64,000 nt of DNA, from IMG/VR virus record IMGVR_UViG_3300037502_001322, positions 1 to 64,000 of that record, one strand, 5' to 3'. This stretch comes from a virus. Every line of letters starts with the position of its first letter. Position 1 is the stretch's first letter. Below are positions 41,120 to 50,265 of the stretch, piece after piece. Position numbers and translations under genes: made by a program. The notes under the pieces are model-generated. The model was not told where the DNA came from. It worked only from the letters and a program-made list of their open reading frames with translations, and did no database searches.

Positions 41120-41611
41120 TTAACCAAGAGAGTTGGGGGTGATTGAACCGAGAGCACCAAGACCTGCACCAATAGCAGATTGACCCATAGATGCATTAGA
41201 TACCCAAATAGTCCATTCAATTACAGGAATACCATCACCATCTACAGTATAGTCACCTTGTTGCATAACGATACCTACAGGAGAGATAAGACTCAAACCA
41301 GTCGGGTCTTCAAAGTAAACAGGGAAACCTACCAAACGGGAAGCTTTAGAAGCAGTTACCCATGAAGCAAGAATAGCATTAGTTTCTTTCGCAGTTTCTT
41401 GGATTTGAATAGTGATAGTGCCGGATTCATTTCGGTTAATACCAACCGAGAATTCACCATCAGCACCAACCATAGTGTTGAAATGATCTTCGTTTCGAGA
41501 AATAGTTATCTTAGAACCTTCTGCGAAACCATAAGGTTGCCACCCACCAAGCAACAACTTGCAGGATGCTGAGTCGTACGCACGAGGAAGTGTCAGATAC
41601 GGATTAGCCAT
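41120..41611 (-). CDS. Tail tube protein (DUF3277 type)
   Basis: A 163-residue beta-rich protein, ANPYLTLPRAYDSASCKLLLGG, EGSKITISRNEDHFNTMVGADGEFSVG, GTITIQIQETAKETNAIL. The 'G-x-x-G-F-A-E-G..I-x-I-x-x-x-E..F-x-x-x-x-G-x-D-G-x' pattern is typical of DUF3277/phi-type tube proteins next to DUF3383 sheaths. It polymerises into the inner tube around the tape measure. Confidence 0.85.
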   Translation of the reverse strand: MANPYLTLPRAYDSASCKLLLGGWQPYGFAEGSKITISRNEDHFNTMVGADGEFSVGINRNESGTITIQIQETAKETNAILASWVTASKASRLVGFPVYFEDPTGLSLISPVGIVMQQGDYTVDGDGIPVIEWTIWVSNASMGQSAIGAGLGALGSITPNSLG

Positions 41612-41622
41612 ATTATTTAAAA

Positions 41623-41658
41623 CTCCATAATAAAAGGTTGCTGTCTAAGAGCAACCTT
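41623..41658 (-). terminator. Intrinsic terminator between sheath and tube genes
   Basis: On the minus strand AAGGTTGCT-CTTAGAC-AGCAACCTT, a nine-pair stem, is followed by TTATTATG just before the tube ATG. It would reduce sheath-tube readthrough; part of the tube message may start elsewhere. Confidence 0.65.
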
Positions 41659-41690
41659 GTTAATCTAAATTTATTTAATTAAACTGACTC

Positions 41691-43055
41691 TTAGCGGTCG
41701 AGAATAACACCAGCACGAATCTTGATGTAATGTACAGGAGTGCGATAAACTACTTCAACAAGCAGGTCGCGCCAAGTACGATTAGCCAGATCATCAGCAG
41801 TGATTTGAGAACGGTCGGGGATGATAATCTTAGGACGCAGGTCAGAAGAGCTTCCATCACTATTTTGAATAAGGCCATTCTTATCACCAAAGATTGCACC
41901 GTTAGCGATATCCCGATTCAAGGGATTATCATACAGAGCTTGAGCAATCAGGGCTGCACCATCTTCATCCATAGTAACCTTGGAAAGGATATCAGACTTA
42001 CGTTTCAGCAGACCAAACAGAGACTCTTCAACACGAGAAGCGAAGTACAGAGCATAGTGCATATAGTCAAGAAATACACCAGAAGCCATACGACCGTCAC
42101 GGTAGAAACCAACACCCTTATCCCGCAGGTACAAGTTACCATTCCAAGTTACGATATTAACTTTCTGGGAGTCACTCAGTTTATTAGGAGTAATACCAAC
42201 AAGAGTTTTACCGTGCATAGTGGAAGTGCCGGGGATAGTAGAAGCATATGCACCAATTACAGCAGCTTCAGGAACAGTAGTATCCGCATCTGGTGCCCAC
42301 ATTGCAAAACAAGTGTTATTATAAGCCAGTTCAGCAACTTTCTGAAGAGTGTTGTTAAGGGTATTATCTCTAATACCAGTGTCTTGAGAAGACCAAACAA
42401 AAATCTTACGATTGGTTTCAGCCCAAGCAGCGGCGGCAAGGACATCAACTTCAGTGTGACTATCCTGAGCTACCCAGAAGAAAGCATTGGTCTCTTCCAG
42501 AATATCATTCAGTGCAGTAGTCACACTCTCAAGAGTAGATGTTACACTCATGTTAGCGGTAACAGAAACAGTGAAAGTTGCATCAGGAGTAACAGTCAGG
42601 GTCAGGGTGCTAATACTTACAACAGCAGTAACTTGTGCAGCAAAAGCAGAAGCATCAATCTGATCTTTGATTTCACCAAGAATAGTCGCTTCATCTTCAA
42701 TGGTCGCTGTGAAAGTGAAGTCAGTATCTACAGCACCATCAGTGAAGGTCACAGTATAAGTTTCAGCAGCGGCAGTAGGAAGAGTAATAACCCATTCATC
42801 AACAGACCGTTTACCTACATAAATTTGAGAGGGTTTAGCAACACCGTTGAACATGTGGGTAGCTGCTTGATAAACAACACCGTTTACATCAAAACCGTCA
42901 TCCTCAAGAGCAGCAGTGGATGTGTAAACACGATAACGTTCAGAGAAATTATTATGAGAGGAGAGGAACAAAGGAATGTCGAATTGAGCACCTTCAATTG
43001 CTGTTGCTCCAAGAAGCAACTGGACGTCAATTACATTAGGTTCAAAAGTAGCCAT
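41691..43055 (-). CDS. Contractile tail sheath protein (DUF3383 type)
   Basis: A 454-residue protein. The opening IDVQLLLGATAIEGAQFDIPLFLSS, the AATHMFNGVAKPSQIYVGKR block, a beta-rich insertion (about 75-180, TYTVTFTDGAVDTDFTFTATI) and the C-terminal DLANRTWRDLLVEVVYRTPVHYIKIRAGVIL match DUF3383 sheath proteins of myoviruses. It contracts around the tube to drive DNA ejection. Upstream and downstream partners (neck, tube) are in the canonical order. Confidence 0.88.
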   Translation of the reverse strand: MATFEPNVIDVQLLLGATAIEGAQFDIPLFLSSHNNFSERYRVYTSTAALEDDGFDVNGVVYQAATHMFNGVAKPSQIYVGKRSVDEWVITLPTAAAETYTVTFTDGAVDTDFTFTATIEDEATILGEIKDQIDASAFAAQVTAVVSISTLTLTVTPDATFTVSVTANMSVTSTLESVTTALNDILEETNAFFWVAQDSHTEVDVLAAAAWAETNRKIFVWSSQDTGIRDNTLNNTLQKVAELAYNNTCFAMWAPDADTTVPEAAVIGAYASTIPGTSTMHGKTLVGITPNKLSDSQKVNIVTWNGNLYLRDKGVGFYRDGRMASGVFLDYMHYALYFASRVEESLFGLLKRKSDILSKVTMDEDGAALIAQALYDNPLNRDIANGAIFGDKNGLIQNSDGSSSDLRPKIIIPDRSQITADDLANRTWRDLLVEVVYRTPVHYIKIRAGVILDR

Positions 43056-43101
43056 TATTTATAGGACTCCTTAATTAAAAAGATAAAATTGTGTAAGTAT
43101 T

Positions 43102-43776
43102 TTAAACCCACGTAGCTTCCCAAGTACCATCTAAGGGAAGTTCATAGTTAATATGTTCATAAACAAGATTACTGTAGGTAATTACCTCCGAAGTGACCCA
43201 ATATATCCATGATGGGTTCACCGTAAAATTTAAAGGATAATTACCTCCTTCTTCTGTTGTTTTAACATTTACAAAAAGTTTTTCAGCAATTACGGAAGGA
43301 ATTGGGTCAGCATCTGAAACACCTATATTAAGAACAACCGTCATTCTTGCTCTTAACTCTTTTTCAGCACCATCAAGAACAGTATCAGCTTTTGCTACAG
43401 AGGATACTTGTGAAACCCCTATCCCAAAATCAAGAAGATGTTTTCTCTTCAAATTGATGTGCTCAAAAGAATGAGTTATCTGCATTAATCTTGAAGTAGG
43501 TCTTCCTCTGAAGCTCATTACCTCTAAAAGGACTTCATACCAATTTATCGCAATCTGCCTATCCTGCGTATCCAATTGGTCAGGATAAAAAGACCTTCCT
43601 GTACGATTAATATTAGTAACTTGAAGTCCTACATACTCTTCTTCGATTCGAGGCCAATCTCTGTCTAACAAGAACATCTTAACACCGGAAGGTGTCTCAT
43701 CTGATATTGTTGCTTCTTTTATAAACAAACCCATTTGATTAAGTATGGTATCTTCTATATTATAAAATTCAGCCAT
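43102..43776 (-). CDS. Neck / tail terminator-like protein
   Basis: A 224-residue protein just upstream of the sheath gene. The first 180 residues (VFLLDRDWPRI-type MFLLDRDWPRIEEEYVGLQ, PDQLDTQDRQIAINWYEVLLEV, RPTSRLMQITHSF) are compatible with the neck terminator (gp12-like) family. Its last residues, VYEHINYELPLDGTWEATWV, copy the extension at the end of the gp25-like wedge protein (33138). Assignment rests mainly on gene order. Confidence 0.6.
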   Translation of the reverse strand: MAEFYNIEDTILNQMGLFIKEATISDETPSGVKMFLLDRDWPRIEEEYVGLQVTNINRTGRSFYPDQLDTQDRQIAINWYEVLLEVMSFRGRPTSRLMQITHSFEHINLKRKHLLDFGIGVSQVSSVAKADTVLDGAEKELRARMTVVLNIGVSDADPIPSVIAEKLFVNVKTTEEGGNYPLNFTVNPSWIYWVTSEVITYSNLVYEHINYELPLDGTWEATWV

Positions 43777-43785
43777 AATTAATCC

Positions 43786-44187
43786 TTATTCATTATTAGG
43801 GTCTTTGACAACAACAGCATGATAATGCGGTATTAGCTGATTGTTCCATTTCTTAACACTAATGACTGTGAATAGGGAAACACCATTGACACCATCTATT
43901 TCCAACTGGTCAGAGATTTGATTTGTCCCTTCAACTGCAACAGTTATTGGAGTATTGGTAAAAACGTTATATGCTTCTTTTGCACGTAACCCCTCATCTA
44001 ATACTTGTAACTGTTGTCCAGTTAGAGGTTGTACCGTGCAGCGTAATGCAGCAAAAGGTGTGGATGTTGTGCTCTCTAAGTCATTCTCAAAAACACCACC
44101 GGTTTCTTTTACAACAAACCTGTGATATCCTTGAAGTGTTATTCTTGGGATGAATCCGGAATTGCGGAGATAAGTGAATTGCAACAA
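43786..44187 (-). CDS. Putative head-tail completion protein
   Basis: A 133-residue protein beginning with TTG 44187 after AGGAGG. Beta-rich (ITLQGYHRFVVKETGGVF, LRCTVQPLTGQQLQVLDEGLRAKEAYNVF, HYHAVVVKDPNNE). Similar small proteins with a 'QPLTGxQLxxLPEGxRxxxxYxxFT' block occur next to neck proteins in many myoviruses. Gene order supports a connector or neck role. Confidence 0.6.
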   Translation of the reverse strand: MLQFTYLRNSGFIPRITLQGYHRFVVKETGGVFENDLESTTSTPFAALRCTVQPLTGQQLQVLDEGLRAKEAYNVFTNTPITVAVEGTNQISDQLEIDGVNGVSLFTVISVKKWNNQLIPHYHAVVVKDPNNE

Positions 44188-44259
44188 ACCTCCTAAAAGA
44201 TTTCTAAAGATTTATTAAATTGATTATTGACTTATAATCTCAGGATATTAACTTAACTA

Positions 44260-44288
44260 AGTTTAACACAATAGTTAAACAAATTCAA
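44260..44288 (-). promoter_or_regulatory. Late promoter TTGAAT-N17-TAAACT
   Basis: On the minus strand TTGAAT (44288-44283), 17 bases, TAAACT (44265-44260), 73 bases before the gene starting at 44187. It lies just past the stop of the gene at 44293. Confidence 0.6.
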
Positions 44289-44292
44289 CAAT

Positions 44293-44847
44293 TTACCTTT
44301 TCTTCTTAAAAGGATTGGATGTAAATGTATACTTATAAGGAGTATTCTTTGTGTAGCCGTAAGTTTTAGCATCATATCTCATTTTCCACCCGAGCCTAAA
44401 CTTAAGACATTTTCCGGGTAAGGTTTTTATGAATGCCCTTATTTGGTAGTAATGTGTTCCCTTAATATACGTAAAAGACCACCCTGCTTTATAAGGGTCG
44501 TCGTTGCTGTCTAAGTCCCCCTTAACCACAATAGTTTCACCTTGTTCTATATGACAAGCTAAAACACTCCACGAGAAACCATAAGCAGGATTGCGGATCA
44601 ACCACAGCATCCTACGGATATATTTAGGCCATCTTAGACTAACTACATTAACAAACCCGGAATCTCCATCTAAAGGAGCGTCCGGCGTTTGAAACCAAGA
44701 TAAATAAGTGGGCAGTTTATCTTTACCTATAGCAAACAAAGGTAAGATTGGGCTGAGTAAGTAACACAAGAATATCACAGTTAAGTGTATGGGTAGAATT
44801 ATTATTGATAAAATAAACCCCCAAACAAGTTTAATTGATTGTTTCAT
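44293..44847 (-). CDS. Membrane-associated hypothetical protein in the neck region
   Basis: A 184-residue protein with one or two membrane helices at residues 5-40 (LVWGFILSIIILPIHLTVIFLCYLLSPILPLF) and a soluble remainder rich in Trp/Tyr (GFSWSVLACHIEQGE, AGWSFTYIKGTHYYQIRAFI). Proteins like this recur in phages of enteric and marine bacteria among head-tail genes, without known function. GGGGAA precedes the ATG. Confidence 0.6.
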   Translation of the reverse strand: MKQSIKLVWGFILSIIILPIHLTVIFLCYLLSPILPLFAIGKDKLPTYLSWFQTPDAPLDGDSGFVNVVSLRWPKYIRRMLWLIRNPAYGFSWSVLACHIEQGETIVVKGDLDSNDDPYKAGWSFTYIKGTHYYQIRAFIKTLPGKCLKFRLGWKMRYDAKTYGYTKNTPYKYTFTSNPFKKKR

Positions 44848-44849
44848 AA

Positions 44850-45320
44850 TTATTCCCCATCACCTTCATCCTTTCCAACTTTAAACTTAGAATCATTTCT
44901 TAATTGTTTTGTGTCAACAAGAATAGTGTCATGTCCTTTCTTAGCCACTGTCTCAGGTTTCAAAGGAATGAAGTCTTGACTGTCAATGGACTCTGCTATA
45001 GCCTTCTGTCCTAATTTGCCAATTTTGGTGTATGCGACATTGGGTTTGATTCCTAAAGCAATAGCATCACCTATAACATCTGCAATACGGATATCACCGT
45101 ACATATTATTACCAGCCATGGTCATAAAAGGACGAGAAGGAATATTATTTTTAGTAGAACCAAATTCATGAATAGCAGCTAAGTCGCTCATAGCTAATCC
45201 GGAAGATTCGTGAGTGTGTTCTTCGAAATATCCTATTTCAACACAGTTTTCTTCAAGTTCTTTTAGGTTATCAAATATCTCATCCCATCTATCAAATTCA
45301 AAATAAGAGCTACCTTTCAT
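44850..45320 (-). CDS. Neck/tail completion protein (HK97 gp10 or Mu gpG-like)
   Basis: A 156-residue protein. The segment CVEIGYFEEHTHESSGLAMSD, then AAIHEFGSTKNNIPSRPFM, is the recognised 'A-x-x-x-E-F-G..x-x-I-P-x-R-P-F-(M/L)' signature of HK97 gp10/phage virion morphogenesis proteins. The C-terminus (FIPLKPETVAKKG, LVDTKQLRNDSKFKV) also fits. It joins the capsid connector to the tail. Confidence 0.75.
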   Translation of the reverse strand: MKGSSYFEFDRWDEIFDNLKELEENCVEIGYFEEHTHESSGLAMSDLAAIHEFGSTKNNIPSRPFMTMAGNNMYGDIRIADVIGDAIALGIKPNVAYTKIGKLGQKAIAESIDSQDFIPLKPETVAKKGHDTILVDTKQLRNDSKFKVGKDEGDGE

Positions 45321-45333
45321 AATAGCCTCTTAA

Positions 45334-46182
45334 TTAGAATCCAGCGGGAAGAGGAAGATCAGGGTTTCCTTCATACCATGTAATATAAGCAGAGACTTGT
45401 TGAGATTGTGTGTCTATACCAACAGAGCTGAAACGCAGGAGATATGATGTGTTAGGTCTCATTATCCGTTCTTTACCAACATCACCAGAACCACCAGTAG
45501 CTTGGTTTTGAGATGAACCAAAGAAGAAATCATCAGCGAATATTTTAGTTCCTACAGCAGTCACTGTTGGTGCAGACAGTAGAGTAACTGTACTGACTTG
45601 TGGATTAATATCATTATGGTTTTGGAAGGGGTCTGAAACACCTCCAGTGTAAGTTGGAGAACGTCTGATCTGAGCAACAAGACCTACACCACTATAACTG
45701 AATGACCTTTCTTTAAGAATAACAGGTTTACTTCCAGTAACAAAGATAGAATCTATATTACCTGAGCCCGGAAGAGTTATCAAACGAGAGGCTTCAAATT
45801 GCAGCCCATTTTTGATGTTAGACTCAATATAAAACTGGACATTCATGGCTCTGTTACCATTATATATCCCTGCCGGGGCTGGTTCACTTCCTATATAATC
45901 ATCAAGACGTTGAACACTAACTTTACAACCAATATTCTGTGCTTTAAGATAAACTCCTTTAGTCTCAGGAGATACAGGGAATGTGTGGTTTACACCAGAC
46001 CCATAAGGAGATAGAACAATACCACCAACATCTTCAGCTTGAGGTGCGATATCTGAGATATATACAGAAAGATAACCAGAACCTTTATTTTGGATAATTA
46101 AAGGAAGTCCTTGTGGAAAACCTGTGACTTGATAAACATCAACCCATTGATTAACACCAACAGATATATCTAAAGTCGCCAT
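45334..46182 (-). CDS. Virion structural protein of unknown role
   Basis: A 282-residue, beta-rich protein (VGVNQWVDVYQVTGFPQGLPLIIQ, GNRAMNVQFYIESNIKNG, MRPNTSYLLRFSSVG). It lies between the capsid/connector and neck genes, in a well-translated position (AAGGAT before ATG). Related proteins occur in phages as a 'virion structural protein'; decoration or collar function is possible. Confidence 0.55.
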   Translation of the reverse strand: MATLDISVGVNQWVDVYQVTGFPQGLPLIIQNKGSGYLSVYISDIAPQAEDVGGIVLSPYGSGVNHTFPVSPETKGVYLKAQNIGCKVSVQRLDDYIGSEPAPAGIYNGNRAMNVQFYIESNIKNGLQFEASRLITLPGSGNIDSIFVTGSKPVILKERSFSYSGVGLVAQIRRSPTYTGGVSDPFQNHNDINPQVSTVTLLSAPTVTAVGTKIFADDFFFGSSQNQATGGSGDVGKERIMRPNTSYLLRFSSVGIDTQSQQVSAYITWYEGNPDLPLPAGF

Positions 46183-46200
46183 AATGTGTTATCCTTATTG

Positions 46201-46719
46201 TTAGTTATAGAATCGACGACGAGGTGATTTAAAGTTTGAACTATAAATGTTATCTGGACAAAACTCGTCAGAGTAGAACTCTCCTAATGAATATCCGTTG
46301 CCACGAGAGTCAAAGTCATTCTTAACGCGAGCAACTTCTTCTTGTGAAACACCACCAACGATAATGTTATTGAATGTGGATTTAGTTAGCGATGGGTCAA
46401 CAATGTTAGGGTTAGCTAAAAGGTACTCTAAGAACTTACGATAACCAGTTGAAGGGTCTGCATCAGTCCTATCAATCTGAAGTTGTCCTTCCATCTCATA
46501 GTGCCTACCAGAGATAGCTTGTGTGGATAGTTGAAGAATAGTCCAGTTGAGTGTGTCAACCATTGCATTATAAATGACGATATAATCATTATCTGGGGTT
46601 GACGCCAACTGAGTTTCCCAACGAATGACAAATAAGTTAATCATTGTGTCAGGAATCAGGACTGTGTCAGGAAGAAAGAGTCGAATATAATCAACTTTCT
46701 CTTGTGTGGTGAGAGCCAT
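46201..46719 (-). CDS. Putative head-tail connector/adaptor
   Basis: A 172-residue protein with an AAGGAG site. The N-terminal half is helical (TTQEKVDYIRLFLPDTVLIP, DTLNWTILQLST), as in HK97 gp6-type adaptors, and it is the first structural gene after the capsid gene. A TAAACT hexamer with a weak -35 lies upstream near 46780. Assignment is by position and helical content. Confidence 0.5.
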   Translation of the reverse strand: MALTTQEKVDYIRLFLPDTVLIPDTMINLFVIRWETQLASTPDNDYIVIYNAMVDTLNWTILQLSTQAISGRHYEMEGQLQIDRTDADPSTGYRKFLEYLLANPNIVDPSLTKSTFNNIIVGGVSQEEVARVKNDFDSRGNGYSLGEFYSDEFCPDNIYSSNFKSPRRRFYN

Positions 46720-46865
46720 TATTAACTCCTTGTTTAATAAGAGAGATTATCATTTGATTTGTTATTTAAACAAACATAGTTTAACATATTCTTAAACCAA
46801 AAGAAATAAAACACAAAACAATCTGAGGATTGGTTAATGAAATATATTGACTTTCATTTGGATTT

Positions 46866-46905
46866 GATATAAAAGAAAACCATCTATCGGTTAGGACAGA
46901 TGGTT
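46866..46905 (-). terminator. Intrinsic terminator after the free-standing endonuclease gene
   Basis: On the minus strand AACCATCT-(12-base loop)-AGATGGTT is followed by TTCTTTTATATC. It closes the endonuclease transcription unit on its downstream side. Confidence 0.75.
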
Positions 46906-46963
46906 AAGAATGGCAATATAAATTATAGTGTAAATTATAATATTAACTACTGATAGTTTATTA

Positions 46964-48313
46964 TTACTCTTTATATTTGTAGTCCTCTGGATTCAAACCG
47001 TAGTTAGTTTTAATATAGTCGAGAATCTTGGGTAAATTTTTGACTTGAGTTGTTTCTGTGTACCCATCAGGCATTGTATTTTTAGTTACAAACTTAGTAC
47101 CTACCAACTTCTTAATCTCACTCTCCAACTCTCGTATAAATCTTCCATCTGAAGATTTAAACTCATACAATATCCTTGGAACATATTTAGTGTACCTTCT
47201 CTGGTATGAAACCCTACCATTAACATCAAGGTTAGTTATTCCGTATTTTAAGAATGATAAGTTATCTTTATTCCACACAACTAAGTACAACGAACCCGGT
47301 TTTATATTATTAAACCCTGCTTTTGCATGATTTGGACAGCCACTACCGTTCAAATGAGATGTAGCGGACTGTACAAAATATTCTGAACAAACTTTACAGT
47401 AAATCTCTACTTTATATTTAGCTTGTACGTATATTGTATTTGAGTAATCATACTCGTTATCTGGATGTACTTTCTTAGCTTTCATTATAAACTCTTCGAT
47501 ATTACTAAGAACTTGTTTCCTTTTAAATTCCTTTAAGCACAACGGGCAGCCTCCATTACCGCTAAGATGAAGGTGAGGTAGTTGCTCAAACTCATGGGAA
47601 TGTTTATTACATATAATTTTAACTTTTGTCTTTGTATTAAGATATATAGCATTTCTATAATCATATTTATCACCGTGCATCTTTACAGCACGACTAATAA
47701 AAGACTCGATGTTTCCTCTACAAGAATCTTTTGCACATAAAGGACAGCCTGAACCAAGCAAGTGTTTATTGGGAGTCTGTAGGAATTCTCCGTGCAATTT
47801 ACAAACTATAGCTACTTTAGTTGATACGTTTTTATAATCAACTTTAGAATAGTCATATTTGTTATTGTGTATCACTGTAGCATCATTTGTAAAAGATTCT
47901 GCACTTCTTTTCTTACCGCAAGGATGGCACTTTTTATGATTTGCTCCTTTCAAATGAGAATTAGGAGTTTGCTCAAAATGTTCTTTACATTTATTACACC
48001 AAATAGTAACTTTTGTTCTGGTATTTTTATAGATCACTTCAGAATAATCATATTTACTCCCATGCTTTTTCTTTGCTTCCTCTATAAAACTTTCCTTATC
48101 TACAGCTTTGTACACGTCTCCACAGAGACGACAGCCACTCTTCCCATAAATGTGGCTTGAAGGTGTCTTCTCAAAGATAATATTGTGTTCAGGACATATT
48201 ATTTTTACTTTAGTTATATTATTTTTGTACTCTACCAATGAGTAATCATACTTTCCTTTACCGTGAACTTCCTCGGCGTGTTTGATAAATTCTTCTTTTG
48301 TTTTTCTTGTCAC
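46964..48313 (-). CDS. Free-standing homing endonuclease-like protein (DUF723 repeats plus GIY-YIG-like domain)
   Basis: A 449-residue protein from GTG 48313 (AGGAG upstream). It has five repeats of about 60 residues of the form HGxKYDYSxVxYKNxxTKVxIxC...F.Q.P.xHLxGxGCPxC, as in DUF723; each has a CxxC-type zinc pair. The C-terminal 110 residues (SLYLVVWNKDNLSFLKYGITN.., RVSYQRRYTK, ELESEIKKLVG) look like a divergent GIY-YIG nuclease. It lies between the intron-bearing capsid gene and the connector gene, isolated by terminators on both sides, as expected for an inserted selfish gene. Confidence 0.75.
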   Translation of the reverse strand: MTRKTKEEFIKHAEEVHGKGKYDYSLVEYKNNITKVKIICPEHNIIFEKTPSSHIYGKSGCRLCGDVYKAVDKESFIEEAKKKHGSKYDYSEVIYKNTRTKVTIWCNKCKEHFEQTPNSHLKGANHKKCHPCGKKRSAESFTNDATVIHNNKYDYSKVDYKNVSTKVAIVCKLHGEFLQTPNKHLLGSGCPLCAKDSCRGNIESFISRAVKMHGDKYDYRNAIYLNTKTKVKIICNKHSHEFEQLPHLHLSGNGGCPLCLKEFKRKQVLSNIEEFIMKAKKVHPDNEYDYSNTIYVQAKYKVEIYCKVCSEYFVQSATSHLNGSGCPNHAKAGFNNIKPGSLYLVVWNKDNLSFLKYGITNLDVNGRVSYQRRYTKYVPRILYEFKSSDGRFIRELESEIKKLVGTKFVTKNTMPDGYTETTQVKNLPKILDYIKTNYGLNPEDYKYKE

Positions 48314-48321
48314 ACTTTTCT

Positions 48322-48366
48322 CCTGATATAAAATAACCCTATCCAGAATTATATCTGGATAGGGTT
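48322..48366 (-). terminator. Strong intrinsic terminator after the capsid gene
   Basis: On the minus strand AACCCTATCCAGA-TATAAT-TCTGGATAGGGTT, a 13-pair stem, is followed by ATTTTATATC. It sits 35 bases past the capsid stop and just before the endonuclease start. Confidence 0.8.
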
Positions 48367-48400
48367 TAATGTCAAGAGTTAAATTGTAATTTCGAAACTA

Positions 48401-49700
48401 TTACACGAGCACTGCGGTACTGTGTACGATAACCTCCGGCTTCACAGGAACAGCAAGAACGGAAGTTTCGCTCTCCAGTCGGTAAGAACGGTTAAAACTA
48501 TCTTCCTTATAAAGGAGAGTCAATTCTTGACCGGGCTGGTTAGCCATAGCAGCGTCATCTGCTGGAGCAAAGTACAGACGGAACATATCATCGTTAGAGG
48601 AAACCCAAGGCATAACTACGGCCTTATCAGCATCCAAATAATCGTTGATAACTTCAATTATAAACAGACCTTTGTGGCTGAAAGTACGGTTGATAGCGTT
48701 ACCACCCAGTCGCTTACGCAGAGGGTCTTGTTCACTGGAGTAATACTGGTATGCGGCCTGCACGATAGGATGCTGAATGAGCTTACTAAAGTAAGATTTA
48801 CCAGCAAACATAACCAGTTGGTACTCAGTCATCATATCCTGAGCATTTACAGCAATGTGCTGACGAGCTTCTTCCAAAGTCTCAAAGGGGTCAGTGGTTG
48901 CATCAGTCAGATCAACACCAACCTGCTTCTTAGTAACACCAAAAGCGGTGTAGTAATCGTATGCAGGTGTCACACCCTCACCTTCATAGGAAGTACCGTT
49001 GAAGATACAAGCAGACAGTACGCGCTCTTTCAGTTGAGCGTGCATACGGGTAATACGTTGCATGATGCGGATAACTTCATCTTGCAGGGTTTTGGACTCA
49101 TCACCAGAACCATACTTGCGAAAGTTCTGAATGTCTTCAGGTCGAATGTTACGCCTTTTATTCGAGTAAAGTCGCTACACTTTACCCCGTTCTCTTATGA
49201 ACTGCTTATAGTTTCCTATAAGAGTAGACTATATCACGGTCTTCGATTAAAATCGTTAAGACCCCTACCACTTCGAACACCAATCGCTTGTGTTCTACTC
49301 CCACTCACGGGATAGTCGTTGAACCTTCTTCTCTGTGAGAAGCTTGGCTGCTGATTGCCCTCGTCTTGACCGATACGTTAGGGGTTTCCAGCAATTCAAT
49401 AGGTTTTCACTTAATCATTTCTGATAAAGGGGACTGCATTCAATCCAGAGGGAAAAACGGAACGTTGAAGTTCACAGTTTGCGCGGTTTCAGAAGAAACG
49501 AAATTGCGCTCGCCGCCCCTACTACGTGCAGCAAACAAACCGTTAACTTCTTGAACACGTTCTACTTGGGCGACAGTAGTAGAAATATTATGAACACTGA
49601 ACATATCCATACCGGTCAGCAGGGACCAAGTACGTGGCAGTAAATTGATCTCCGAACTATAATCCAAGAGCAGGAAATCGGATGCGCGGGTAGTTGCCAT
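48401..49700 (-). CDS. Major capsid protein (lambda gpE family), split by one group I intron
   Basis: Exon 1 is 49700-49443 and exon 2 is 49153-48401; joined they give 336 residues, close to lambda E (341). Exon 1 ends NFNV.FFPLD and exon 2 continues RNIRPEDIQNFRKYGSG...MQRITRMHAQLKERVLSA, the family's 'I-x-x-x-D-I-Q-x-x-R' and long helix. N-terminal GERNFVSSETAQTVNFNVP also fits. The typical C-terminal PEVIVHS-type strand is present. It forms the capsid shell, stabilised by the decoration protein encoded upstream. Confidence 0.9.
49154..49442 (-). ncRNA. Group I intron in the major capsid gene
   Basis: A 289-base intron without a reading frame. P1 pairs exon GGAT plus intron TG with CAGTCC. 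Core: AATTGCTGGAAA (P), GGCAATCAGCAGCC (Q), GTTCAACGACTA (R), GTGATATAGTCTA (S). It ends GAATAAAAGG. Exon 1 ends in a whole codon (GAT), so removal joins PLD to RNIRPED in frame. Confidence 0.9.
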
Positions 49701-49776
49701 TATTTAAAACTCCTAAATGAGAAAAGTTTATCTATTGTAGATATCTATTATTGAAATAAAATGCTGTTAATAACTG

Positions 49777-50202
49777 TTAAGCTTCAACGGCGGCGGCAGT
49801 GCCAAACACTTTATCAGTAACTTTGTTAGCACCAGCAGCTTCAAAAGCAGCGATAGCGGTAGCAGAAGCAGCTTTAGCAGCACCAGTAGTGCCGTCAGCC
49901 ATCTTCACGTAGTTCTTATTCACGGTAACACCACGCTTAGCAACAACCAGAACATGATCCCCAGCAGCCAGACCGTCACCTTGGTCAACACGAACGTCAA
50001 CCAGAACAGCAACAGCGTCAGCTTCAGTGGTAGAGGCGCCATCTACTACGTTAATCAGTTTAGTACCGGAGACTTCCAGCAGCATACCAGCGGTAGAAGC
50101 GGCAGTAACGGTCACAGTAGCTTCTTCGAAAGACCAGCCCAAATCGCTTGACTGAACACCACCGAGAACTACATCACTATAAAATTTTTCAAGAGTAGCC
50201 AT
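49777..50202 (-). CDS. Head decoration protein (lambda gpD family)
   Basis: A 141-residue, alanine-rich protein (TLEKFYSDVVLGGVQSSDLGW, GMLLEVSGTKLINVVDGAS, AVLVDVRVDQGDGLAAGDHVLVV). This glycine/valine beta pattern with 'G-x-L-L..G' and 'A-x-x-V-L-V' is typical of gpD-like decoration proteins that cap capsid threefold sites. Gene order (scaffold, D, E) matches lambda. The coding bases are richer in G+C than most of the window, as for other abundant virion proteins here. Confidence 0.8.
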   Translation of the reverse strand: MATLEKFYSDVVLGGVQSSDLGWSFEEATVTVTAASTAGMLLEVSGTKLINVVDGASTTEADAVAVLVDVRVDQGDGLAAGDHVLVVAKRGVTVNKNYVKMADGTTGAAKAASATAIAAFEAAGANKVTDKVFGTAAAVEA

Positions 50203-50265
50203 TTAATTAATTTCCTTTATTAACGTTAATATTAGTTTTTTGTTTGACAGGTTTAACCTAAACGA

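Noticed and set aside
41730-43064. 444-codon plus-strand frame opposite the sheath gene
   Set aside because: It lies antisense to a clear tail sheath gene, has low-complexity Ser/Asn/Ile-rich translation, and no ribosome site or neighbours on that strand.
48422-49315. 297-codon plus-strand frame over the capsid gene
   Set aside because: Antisense to capsid exon 2 and the intron; no ribosome site and composition is that of a shadow frame.
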